Assembly: GCA_002315495.1 (NCBI GenBank) | Contig: DCGJ01000031.1 | Span: forward strand, 1 to 13,208 | Origin: Lachnoclostridium sp. UBA1781 | GTDB taxonomy: Bacteria; Bacillota; Clostridia; Lachnospirales; Lachnospiraceae | Length of the DNA: 13,208 nucleotides | Reading direction: 5' to 3' | Shown: positions 7,648-13,208 of the stretch, piece after piece | Numbering within the stretch: position 1 is the stretch's first letter | Layout of the letters: every line of letters begins with the position of its first letter | Program-made: the position numbers and the translations under genes | Notes under the pieces: model-generated | Seen by the model: the letters and a program-made list of their open reading frames with translations, nothing else | What the model was told of the DNA's origin: nothing | Databases searched by the model: none

Positions 7648-8757
7648 TTAGGCCAGCTTTATTTCATCCAGGGCCTTGAAAATCTTGTAACTGTCATTAT
7701 GAATCAGCACACCGTCTTCCGGAGCCCAGTATGGATAAATGACACTGCCGATTGGCGGGAGCTCCTGCCCCGCAAGTCGCTCAATCTTCAGCTCATTTCC
7801 ATTTGGAAGGGAGACAATGCATTTTAAAACCGAACCGACATACACGTAATCCTTCACGATTGCAATCAGTTCAAATCCATCCTGCGGCTTCGTCTCGAAT
7901 CTCATCTTCTCCGGTCTTACGGAAACGGTTGCATATTCGAGAATGGAAAAGCTGCTGTCACACTTTACCCGAACTGCACCGTTCTCAAGAGTAACGGTGG
8001 CAATACCATCGGTGATACTTGTAATGCAGCCGTCATATACGTTTGTTTCACCAATGAAGGTGGCAACGAAACGAGTTGCCGGATGCTCGTAAATCTCAGT
8101 CGGACTTGCCAGCTGATCCACAACACCATCGTGCATAATCGCGATTCGGTCACTCATGGTAAGTGCCTCCTCCTGATCGTGCGTAACATAGATAAAGGTG
8201 ATGTTTAACTTCTTCTGAAGTCTCTTGAGCTCGAGCTGCATTTGCTTTCTAAGCTTTAGGTCCAAGGCTCCAAGCGGCTCATCCAAAAGAAGAACTCTCG
8301 GCCGATTAATCAACGCTCTGGCAATGGCTACACGCTGCTTCTGACCGCCGGACAACTGACTCGGATAACGATTTTCAAAACCGGACAGCTGAACCATTTC
8401 CATCATTTCCAGGACGCGTTCCTTAATCTCCGCCTTCGGTACTTTTTTCATCTTCAGGCCATAAGCGATATTATTGAAAATGGTCTTATGAGGGAAAAGA
8501 GCGTACGTCTGAAATACCGTGTTAACGTTTCGCTCAAACGGTTCCTTTTCTTCAATGGACTCACCCTCAACCTTAATGGAACCGGTCGTAGGTTCCTCAA
8601 AACCTGCAATCATTCGAAGCGTTGTGGTTTTGCCACATCCGGAGGAACCAAGGAGGGTAAGGAACTCACCTTCTTCGACGGTGATGTTCAGATCCTTTAC
8701 CACGTGGTTCGTACCATATAATTTATTTACGCCTGTTAATTCAACAATTGTTCCCAT
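7648..8757 (-). CDS. potA: Polyamine-family ABC transporter ATP-binding protein
   Basis: A 369-residue ATPase with a complete set of ABC motifs: Walker A GSSGCGKT (37-44), Q-loop Q83, signature LSGGQ (135-139), Walker B VLLLDEP with D159/E160, D-loop GALD, and H-loop H193 in THDQEE. Residues after about 240 form the TOBE-type C-terminal domain of the PotA/MalK group (for example GETNVYDG and VSVRPEKM). It energises the PotB/PotC channel. The start follows GGAGG by seven bases and lies 14 bases after the PII gene, so the PII protein and the transporter are translated from one mRNA. That linkage raises the possibility of direct control of transport by PII, which is inference. Confidence 0.95.
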   Translation of the reverse strand: MGTIVELTGVNKLYGTNHVVKDLNITVEEGEFLTLLGSSGCGKTTTLRMIAGFEEPTTGSIKVEGESIEEKEPFERNVNTVFQTYALFPHKTIFNNIAYGLKMKKVPKAEIKERVLEMMEMVQLSGFENRYPSQLSGGQKQRVAIARALINRPRVLLLDEPLGALDLKLRKQMQLELKRLQKKLNITFIYVTHDQEEALTMSDRIAIMHDGVVDQLASPTEIYEHPATRFVATFIGETNVYDGCITSITDGIATVTLENGAVRVKCDSSFSILEYATVSVRPEKMRFETKPQDGFELIAIVKDYVYVGSVLKCIVSLPNGNELKIERLAGQELPPIGSVIYPYWAPEDGVLIHNDSYKIFKALDEIKLA

Positions 8758-8771
8758 GTGAACACCTCCGA

Positions 8772-9122
8772 TTACAGTGCCTTGGCACCTCTTTCGCCTG
8801 TACGAATTCGAATCGCATCCTCGATGTCTCGAATGAAAATCTTACCGTCGCCAACATGATCGGTTGCACAAACCTCACGAATCTTCATGATAACATCCTC
8901 GACAATCTTATCGTCTACAACGACCTCAACCTTAATCTTAGGAAGCAGGTTAATCGTTGTCTTCAAACCTTTTATTTCATTTACCACACCTTCTGTAGCA
9001 CCCTTCTGGGTACCACATCCCATCGCTGTGGATAAAGTCATACCGCCACAGTGAACGGAATCAAGAACTTCCTTCACTGCCTCCAGCTTCTCAGGTCTGA
9101 TAATAATAATTAACTCTTTCAT
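8772..9122 (-). CDS. PII-family signal protein with variant T-loop
   Basis: A 116-residue PII protein. Residues matching the nucleotide and 2-oxoglutarate site are visible: Q39-K40-G41, K62 in LLPK (K58 of E. coli GlnB), GDGK (91-94), and the C-terminal signature ending AIRIRTGE with R105 and R107. The T-loop (about 37-60) is four residues longer than in E. coli GlnB, and the uridylylated Tyr51 aligns to a threonine, so control by uridylylation is unlikely; sensing through ATP/ADP and 2-oxoglutarate should remain. PII genes usually sit next to ammonium transporters or nif genes; here it leads a polyamine-type importer operon. The ATG at 9122 has AAGGAGG eight bases upstream. An in-frame ATG at 9146 adds eight residues that include the ribosome binding site, so it is not preferred. 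Confidence 0.9.
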   Translation of the reverse strand: MKELIIIIRPEKLEAVKEVLDSVHCGGMTLSTAMGCGTQKGATEGVVNEIKGLKTTINLLPKIKVEVVVDDKIVEDVIMKIREVCATDHVGDGKIFIRDIEDAIRIRTGERGAKAL

Positions 9123-9154
9123 CTTGCTACCTCCTTGCTGTGCCATGTTCGGCC

Positions 9155-9190
9155 AAAAAAACAAGGGAACTGTATACTACAGCTCCCTTG
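9155..9190 (-). terminator. Intrinsic terminator in leader of the PII-pot operon
   Basis: Stem arms 9162-9174 and 9178-9190 pair over 13 bp on the minus-strand RNA (one G-U) with a 3-base loop, followed by seven U (9155-9161). It lies about 50 bases downstream of the predicted start and 32 before the ATG, so any transcript from the promoter at 9247-9275 must read through it. A simple end-of-gene role for the LuxR gene is less likely given the 127-base distance from its stop. Confidence 0.85.
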
Positions 9191-9218
9191 CCAAATCCGT
9201 ATTCAATATGTATTCCAC

Positions 9219-9234
9219 TCGATTTCTCAATCGA
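9219..9234 (-). other. Small leader hairpin with GAGA tetraloop
   Basis: On the minus strand TCGATT-GAGA-AATCGA, a 6-bp stem closed by a GNRA-type tetraloop, located about 6-22 bases from the predicted transcription start and before the terminator. It may be part of an antitermination structure or a 5' stabiliser. I see no clear antiterminator pairing with the terminator arm. Confidence 0.4.
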
Positions 9235-9246
9235 TTTGATAGGTGT

Positions 9247-9275
9247 ACTATAAAGCAAATATCCATCCATTTCAA
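9247..9275 (-). promoter_or_regulatory. Predicted sigma-A promoter of the PII-pot operon
   Basis: -35 TTGAAA (9270-9275), 17-base spacer, -10 TATAGT (9247-9252). Each box matches five of six consensus bases. The predicted start is near 9240, giving a leader of about 118 bases. The candidate operator at 9288-9315 lies 12 bases upstream of the -35 box. Confidence 0.75.
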
Positions 9276-9287
9276 CTAATCAAAATA

Positions 9288-9315
9288 ACCATTTTTCTAC
9301 TACTTTTTAAGTAGT
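9288..9315 (-). promoter_or_regulatory. Candidate operator A with 7-8 bp palindrome
   Basis: On the minus strand ACTACTTAAAAAG (9303-9315), TA, then GTAGAAAAATGGT (9288-9300). Within it lies the palindrome ACTACTT-TTT-AAGTAGT (9299-9315; one more pair outside), centred about 67 bases before the predicted start, a usual place for a class I activator site. The same two 13-mers are at 3562-3609. It begins one base after the LuxR gene stop. The palindrome is not followed by a U-tract on the minus strand, so I do not read it as a terminator. Confidence 0.62.
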
Positions 9316-9316
9316 A

Positions 9317-10066
9317 TTAATCCTTTTCCCTAATCATCTTGAAAAGACTAACTCGGTTATTTATACCCAGTTTTCGGTACAGATTAAGAATATGCTTTTT
9401 TAACGTATTTTCCGATATAATCAGCCGTTCACATATCGTCGCATTCTCCCTTCCCTCCAAAAGAAGCTTCAGTATGGTTTCCTCCCGTCTGGTAAGTCCG
9501 AATTTTTCCGTTGCTGCAGCCACCGACATTTTCTCCCCCATCAGATCCCCGCTCTTTTTTTGCTGGTACAGGCGAAATGCGAGATGATCCTTCAGAAGAT
9601 CCAGAATAAAGATATCGTCGTAGACAAAATCGTCTTTTCCAATGGTACGGTAAAACGTAACCACTCCGACAAACTCCTTTTTTCTCGCAAGTACCATCTG
9701 AAGAGAATAATGCCAATTATTCGTTTTATACACCTTTTTATAATAATCGGTCTCCACGCGCTTCGAATCGTCAATAATATCCGTCTCGCGGTAGATCAGG
9801 GTCTTTCCACTATAAAGAATGCCTCTGCTGTAATCAATCTCATCATATGAGATGGATAGGTCCTCCTCGCAGTTATATAACACCGGAGAAACCAGTTTCT
9901 TCTCGCCGTCCGGAGAGGCAAGATGGAAGTCCGCACTGTCGAAATCGATCAGCATTTTCATCTGCTCGAGAAACTGTGTGCGCATCTCAGAAATACTGTC
10001 CATTGTATATATCTTGTAAATGATGCTGTTTAGCAGAAGCCAATCGTTGGTGTCTAATGTTCTCAT
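9317..10066 (-). CDS. LuxR-family transcriptional regulator with GAF-like sensor region
   Basis: A 249-residue protein. Residues about 190-249 are a LuxR/GerE helix-turn-helix: LTRREETILKLLLEG, then ATICERLIISENTLKKHI (recognition helix around S218-H225) and YRKLGI. The first ~170 residues have alternating helices and strands as expected for a GAF-like small-molecule sensor, without a phospho-acceptor receiver domain, so it is probably ligand-controlled. The start has AGGAGG eight bases upstream. The gene lies directly before the PII-pot operon on the same strand but is separated from it by an operator, a promoter and a terminator. Its position makes it the leading candidate activator of the pot and dehydrogenase operons. 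Its own promoter lacks the shared motif, so autoregulation through it is not suggested. Confidence 0.88.
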   Translation of the reverse strand: MRTLDTNDWLLLNSIIYKIYTMDSISEMRTQFLEQMKMLIDFDSADFHLASPDGEKKLVSPVLYNCEEDLSISYDEIDYSRGILYSGKTLIYRETDIIDDSKRVETDYYKKVYKTNNWHYSLQMVLARKKEFVGVVTFYRTIGKDDFVYDDIFILDLLKDHLAFRLYQQKKSGDLMGEKMSVAAATEKFGLTRREETILKLLLEGRENATICERLIISENTLKKHILNLYRKLGINNRVSLFKMIREKD

Positions 10067-10104
10067 AGGCGTTTCCTCCTAAAGTGACTGCGTCAGCCTG
10101 AAAT

Positions 10105-10137
10105 AAAAAAGGAGCCCACGAATTCGTGAACTCCTTT
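10105..10137 (-). terminator. Intrinsic terminator upstream of the LuxR-type gene
   Basis: On the minus strand a 15-bp arm pair (AAAGGAG ... CTCCTTT outside, ACGAATTCGT inside, two G-U pairs between), followed by six T (10105-10110). It is 53 bases after the DUF2442 stop and 39 before the LuxR ATG. The remaining space to the ATG is too short for another promoter, so LuxR transcripts probably pass through it. Confidence 0.75.
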
Positions 10138-10149
10138 GCTCTTATGATT

Positions 10150-10178
10150 TTTTTATCACACTAACGTAACTTTGTCAA
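10150..10178 (-). promoter_or_regulatory. Predicted promoter of the LuxR-type gene
   Basis: -35 TTGACA (10173-10178), a perfect consensus, 17-base spacer, -10 TAAAAA (10150-10155) with an extended TG at 10157-10158. The -10 matches four of six bases. The start would be near 10143, only a few bases before the terminator hairpin. Confidence 0.5.
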
Positions 10179-10189
10179 ATGATTCTATC

Positions 10190-10471
10190 CTAAGTTAATG
10201 AGTCCTTCCTTGCATCGCTCAGCCCATATATCACTTCCGGATCCAGGTCCAAACTATCCGTTGGATCGTATTTTCCAGAGACATCCCAAGCAAGTGTATG
10301 ATTCATAACGGTACAACGTTCAACGAATAATTTCTTATCCGTCAGTACAGAAAAAACGCCTTTATTAAGTAAATGTCTCGCATCGTACTTAACAATTTTC
10401 CCGTCATGAAAGAATACATCAACGGTATAGTCCTCGTGGGGGATTACTTGAACTACTTCCGGTGAAAACAT
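10190..10471 (-). CDS. DUF2442 family protein
   Basis: A 93-residue protein with the DUF2442 pattern: a strand-rich N-terminus (VVQVIPHEDYTVDVFFHDG), YDARHLL, then FSVLTDKKLF and a C-terminal LDPEVIYGL. Function is not established. Such proteins are often found beside DUF4160 proteins, as here, and the pair has the look of a toxin-antitoxin-like module, which I state as inference. The ATG at 10471 has AGGAGG nine bases upstream and is preferred; a second ATG at 10477 is only three bases from it. It starts 13 bases after the DUF4160 stop. Confidence 0.8.
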   Translation of the reverse strand: MFSPEVVQVIPHEDYTVDVFFHDGKIVKYDARHLLNKGVFSVLTDKKLFVERCTVMNHTLAWDVSGKYDPTDSLDLDPEVIYGLSDARKDSLT

Positions 10472-10484
10472 AATCATCTACCTC

Positions 10485-10745
10485 CTATCGTAAAGGTTCA
10501 ATCACAAGAGGCTTTCCAGCCTGTTCACATAAATTCCAATTGTACATAAGTTCCTCTCTATGAATCTCGCACCAGGCCAAAACCAACTTCATTTGTTTTG
10601 TCGGTAAAAATCCCCTAAATACAGCTCCTTCTGAAATATCAATCAAAGCCTTATATTCACCACATATTGCATGAAAATGCGGTGGGTTATGATCCTCATA
10701 ATACATATAAATTGAAATACCAAAAAATTCCGAAATCTGCGGCAC
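10485..10745 (-). CDS. DUF4160 family protein
   Basis: An 86-residue protein with the DUF4160 hallmark: MYYEDHNPPHFHA near residues 14-26, then a conserved tryptophan-containing C-terminal helix pair (HREEL, NW). It has no signal peptide or membrane segment. It starts with GTG, supported by AAGGAG eight bases upstream; no in-frame ATG precedes it. The gene is more AT-rich than purL and the pot genes, hinting at separate acquisition. With the DUF2442 gene it forms a compact two-gene unit with its own promoter. Biochemical role unknown; toxin-antitoxin is only a suggestion from small size and pairing. Confidence 0.82.
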   Translation of the reverse strand: MPQISEFFGISIYMYYEDHNPPHFHAICGEYKALIDISEGAVFRGFLPTKQMKLVLAWCEIHREELMYNWNLCEQAGKPLVIEPLR

Positions 10746-10765
10746 CTAACATTCTCCTTCCCACT

Positions 10766-10798
10766 CTATTTTTCTGTTAGGAATAAAACATTCCCCAT
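10766..10798 (-). other. Possible 10-codon upstream ORF in the DUF4160 leader
   Basis: ATG to TAG encoding MGNVLFLTEK, preceded by GGGGGAA three bases before the ATG, which could act as a weak ribosome binding site. It ends 20 bases before the GTG start of DUF4160 and is out of frame with it. The rest of the 226-base intergenic region 10746-10971 holds only the promoter and the purL terminator. Low confidence. Confidence 0.2.
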
Positions 10799-10851
10799 AG
10801 TTCCCCCAAAAAACGCTATCATCAGACCAGATGACTGTTCGTAGTTATATC

Positions 10852-10880
10852 AGTATATCATTATTTCATTTTTGAATCAA
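10852..10880 (-). promoter_or_regulatory. Predicted sigma-A promoter of the DUF4160-DUF2442 unit
   Basis: -35 TTGATT (10875-10880), 17-base spacer, -10 TATACT (10852-10857), four and five of six matches. The leader would be about 100 bases long. The surroundings are very AT-rich. Confidence 0.7.
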
Positions 10881-10920
10881 CCACCAACGCCCAGTATGAA
10901 AATCGGCATCTTTCCAACTA

Positions 10921-10960
10921 AAAAAATCCAGTGTTCTACACAAGTAGAACACTGGATTTT
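10921..10960 (-). terminator. Intrinsic terminator of purL
   Basis: Perfect 17-bp inverted repeat, arms 10923-10939 and 10944-10960, loop of four, with a T-rich tail of seven on the minus strand. It begins 12 bases after the purL stop codon, as expected for an ordinary end-of-gene terminator, and isolates purL from the genes to the left. Confidence 0.93.
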
Positions 10961-10971
10961 CGGTTCATTTC

Positions 10972-13208
10972 TTACTTAAAGTACTCCACGCCGCTCTCGA
11001 AGATGAGCTGGTTCTGATCACCGACAATATTCATTGCAACGCCGGTACCACGACGCTCGCTGTGAGCCATCTTACCAAGCACACGACCGGAGAGATCGGT
11101 AATACCTTCGATTGCCCAGAGGGAACCATTCGGGTTGAAGTCCTCGTCCATGGTTGGATTGCCGTTGACATCAACGTACTGCGTTGCAATCTGTCCATTT
11201 GCATACAACTTCTTGAGCCACTCCTCATTTGCAACGAAACGACCTTCGCCGTGGGATGCAGGGATGGAGTAAACACCGCCGAGCTCAGCCTTCATAAGCC
11301 ATGGGCTCTTGTTGGTAACAACCTTGGTGTATACCGACTTGCTGATGTGACGACCGATGTTGTTCATGGCAAGTGTCGGGCTGTCTTCCTTCTGTCCGCA
11401 AACCTCGCCGTACGGTACAAGACCAAGCTTAATGAGTGCCTGGAAGCCGTTACAGATACCGAGTGCAAGACCATCACGCTCGTGAAGAAGCTTATTCACT
11501 GCATCTGCAAGGCGTGCGTTACGGAATGCGGTAGCGATGAACTTACCGGAACCATCCGGCTCGTCACCTGCGGAGAAGCCGCCCGGGAACATGAGAATCT
11601 GTGCATCGCTGATGCCCTTTTCAAATGCGTCAACGGAATCCTTGATGTTCTGCTCGTTCATATTCTTGAAGACTACGGTCTGTACTTCTGCACCAGCGCG
11701 CTCAAATGCACGAAGAGTGTCGTACTCGCAGTTGGTACCCGGGAATACCGGAATGAATACCTTCGGCTTCGCAAGCTTATTCTTTGCTACGTAAATGGTC
11801 TTCGCGTCGAAGTTTTGACTCGGAACCTCAAGCTTCTCAATCTCGGAAGCAACGTTGGACTTGGTCGGGAATACCTTCTCAAGAGTATCGCCGTAAGCCT
11901 TCAAAGCCTCTTCCATCGGAATGATCATGAAATCATCCGGATTGGTGCTGCCACAGGTCTGTGGGTCAAGCTTCCAACGGATATCTCCAAGGTCTGTCGT
12001 GCGACCAACCTTGCGGTAAGCGATGCCTGCCTCGTCGAGCATAGCAAGCTTTTCTTCGTCGATTTCTGCGAGAATGGAACCGTAAGCCGGAGCAAATGCT
12101 TCCGCAGACGTAACCTTGCCGCAAACCTTAACACCGATGCGGTTACCGAATGCCATCTTGGAAACAGCCTCTGCGATACCGTTCTTTCCGAGTGCATACA
12201 TTGCGTTAAATGCGCCCTTTCCTGCCAAAGCATGAATGGTATCGTACATTGCCATAGCCTGAGCATAATCCGGAAGATCATACTCGTCCTTTGCCATCTC
12301 AAAGAGAACGAGACGGCTGCCTGCCTTCTTGAATTCGTTGGTTACCACATCGCCAAGCTTCGCAACATCCACTGCGAAGGAAACGAGTGTCGGCGGAACG
12401 TCGATATCGTTGAAGGAACCGGACATGGAATCCTTACCACCGATGGAAGGAAGGCCAAGCTTCACCTGTGCCTGGTATGCACCAAGAAGTGCAGCGAGTG
12501 GCTCACCCCAACGCTTCGGGTCATTTCCGAGACGACGGAAATACTCCTGGAAGGTGAAACGAATCTTCTTATAATCACCGCCTGCAGCAACAATCTTTGC
12601 AACAGAGCTCATAACTGCGTAAGCAGAACCATGGAATGGGCTCCAGGAGGAAAGGTACGGATCAAAGCCGTAGCTCATCATGGTAACCACATCGGACTCA
12701 CCATCCAAAACCGGAAGCTTTGCAATCATGGTCTGGGTAGGAGTCATCTGGTAAGCACCACCATAAGGCATAGTAACGGTAGATGCACCGATGGAGGAGT
12801 CGAACATCTCCACAAGGCCCTTCTTGGAGCAGATGTTCAGGTCTGCCAACATGGAAAGCCAAGCATTTTTACGGGTTGCTGCCTTGTCGCCTGCGGTACA
12901 AGCACATGCACAACCGCTCTCCTTCTTCTCGACACTGTGTGCCTTATAAGAATTGCACTTATCGAAGTAAGAATCTGCCTTGTTCGGAACAACAACGGTA
13001 GCGGTCGTCTCCTGATGTGCACCGTTGGTATCCAAAAATGCACGGCTGATATTTACGATTTCCTTATCTCTCCATACGAGTACGAGACGAGGCTCCTCGG
13101 TGACCTCAGCGACTACAACAGCCTCAAGGTTCTCTTCCTCGGCAAATGCGAGCATCTTCTCTACATCCTTCTTGTCCACAACGACTGCCATACGCTCCTG
13201 GGATTCGG
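10972..13208 (-). CDS. purL: Phosphoribosylformylglycinamidine synthase, N-terminal part outside window
   Basis: The last 744 residues of a single-chain FGAM synthase, which converts FGAR, glutamine and ATP to FGAM in purine synthesis. The frame stays open to the right edge: ESQERMAVVV is an internal PurL motif, so the ATG at 13191 is not the start. The middle part carries the second AIRS-like ATP-binding domain (SIGGKDSMSGSF). The C-terminal third is a PurQ-like class I glutaminase: FPGTNCEYD, FPGGFSAGDE, nucleophile Cys in LGICNGFQ (codon 11452-11454), and SHGEGRF with the His (11251-11253) and Glu (11245-11247) of the triad. The protein ends normally at VEYFK. Members of this long type have roughly 1,250 residues, so about 500 are missing on the right. 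An ordinary housekeeping gene, unrelated to the amine genes. Confidence 0.95.
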   Translation of the reverse strand, partial: ESQERMAVVVDKKDVEKMLAFAEEENLEAVVVAEVTEEPRLVLVWRDKEIVNISRAFLDTNGAHQETTATVVVPNKADSYFDKCNSYKAHSVEKKESGCACACTAGDKAATRKNAWLSMLADLNICSKKGLVEMFDSSIGASTVTMPYGGAYQMTPTQTMIAKLPVLDGESDVVTMMSYGFDPYLSSWSPFHGSAYAVMSSVAKIVAAGGDYKKIRFTFQEYFRRLGNDPKRWGEPLAALLGAYQAQVKLGLPSIGGKDSMSGSFNDIDVPPTLVSFAVDVAKLGDVVTNEFKKAGSRLVLFEMAKDEYDLPDYAQAMAMYDTIHALAGKGAFNAMYALGKNGIAEAVSKMAFGNRIGVKVCGKVTSAEAFAPAYGSILAEIDEEKLAMLDEAGIAYRKVGRTTDLGDIRWKLDPQTCGSTNPDDFMIIPMEEALKAYGDTLEKVFPTKSNVASEIEKLEVPSQNFDAKTIYVAKNKLAKPKVFIPVFPGTNCEYDTLRAFERAGAEVQTVVFKNMNEQNIKDSVDAFEKGISDAQILMFPGGFSAGDEPDGSGKFIATAFRNARLADAVNKLLHERDGLALGICNGFQALIKLGLVPYGEVCGQKEDSPTLAMNNIGRHISKSVYTKVVTNKSPWLMKAELGGVYSIPASHGEGRFVANEEWLKKLYANGQIATQYVDVNGNPTMDEDFNPNGSLWAIEGITDLSGRVLGKMAHSERRGTGVAMNIVGDQNQLIFESGVEYFK

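Noticed and set aside
9123..9164. Longer N-terminus of the PII protein
   Set aside because: The extra residues are encoded by the terminator and the ribosome binding site; PII proteins start with the MKxI-type strand found at 9122.
9123..9240. Known riboswitch or T-box in the PII leader
   Set aside because: The leader is only about 118 bases, and I see no T-box sequence, specifier stem or other riboswitch core that I recognise.
9299..9315. Palindrome as terminator of the LuxR gene
   Set aside because: The stem is AT-rich and short, has no following U-tract on the minus strand, and its sequence recurs at the other promoter, which fits an operator better.
3562..9315. The two shared 13-mers as ends of an insertion sequence or attachment sites
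   Set aside because: They are in direct, not inverted, orientation relative to each other, flank ordinary operon genes, and no transposase or integrase is present.
240..13001. Many plus-strand open frames of 60-190 codons
   Set aside because: All lie opposite well-supported minus-strand genes, lack ribosome binding sites and recognisable domains, and are explained as shadows of coding sequence.
13189..13191. ATG as start of a 739-residue PurL
   Set aside because: The upstream codons ESQER continue a conserved internal PurL motif to the window edge, so the gene is simply cut by the window.
1..13208. tRNA, rRNA, CRISPR array, prophage or transposon genes
   Set aside because: No cloverleaf, rRNA segment, regularly spaced repeats, or mobile-element protein was seen in either strand.

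Overview
The window (13,208 bases, moderate GC) looks like a chromosomal segment of a Firmicute of class Clostridia, probably Lachnospirales or a relative. The reasons are strong AGGAGG-type ribosome binding sites before nearly every gene, a long single-chain PurL with a fused glutaminase domain, U-tract terminators, and protein sequences of clostridial type. Every gene I accept lies on the minus strand, so the map is best read from right to left.

Right end: the C-terminal ~744 residues of purL (FGAM synthase) end in a near-perfect terminator. A short AT-rich two-gene unit follows (DUF4160, then DUF2442) with its own strong promoter. Next is a LuxR-type regulator (9317-10066) with its own promoter and a hairpin terminator in its leader.

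Centre: an operon of a variant PII protein, then potA-potB-potC-potD (complete spermidine/putrescine-family ABC importer), then one ornithine cyclodeaminase-family protein. Left: a second promoter and leader, then a paralogous ornithine cyclodeaminase-family protein, a small HcnA-like 2Fe-2S protein, an FAD/NAD oxidoreductase with two 4Fe-4S clusters, and a BFD-type 2Fe-2S protein that runs off the left edge. The catalytic amine-oxidising flavoprotein expected in such clusters (HcnC/OoxB/LhpB-like) is not in the window and may lie just beyond base 1.

Together the genes read as an uptake-and-oxidation system for a small cationic or secondary amine: an ABC importer, a multi-subunit iron-sulfur flavoprotein dehydrogenase, two ornithine cyclodeaminase-like NAD(P)-binding enzymes and a PII sensor. 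The substrate is not determined. Candidates are opines, N-alkyl amino acids, D-proline-type imino acids, tyramine or polyamines. The binding protein seems to lack one acidic residue that E. coli PotD uses to hold spermidine.

The most striking non-coding signal is a shared two-part operator. The 13-mers ACTACTTAAAAAG and GTAGAAAAATGGT occur, in this order and orientation, upstream of both the PII-pot promoter and the second promoter. The second 13-mer lies exactly 12 bases before the -35 box at both places. The gap between the 13-mers is 2 bases at one site and 22 at the other, a difference of about two helical turns. The neighbouring LuxR-type protein is the natural candidate to bind it. In addition, three leaders (LuxR, PII, second ornithine cyclodeaminase-like gene) have a U-tract terminator between the predicted promoter and the gene, which suggests control by attenuation or antitermination.
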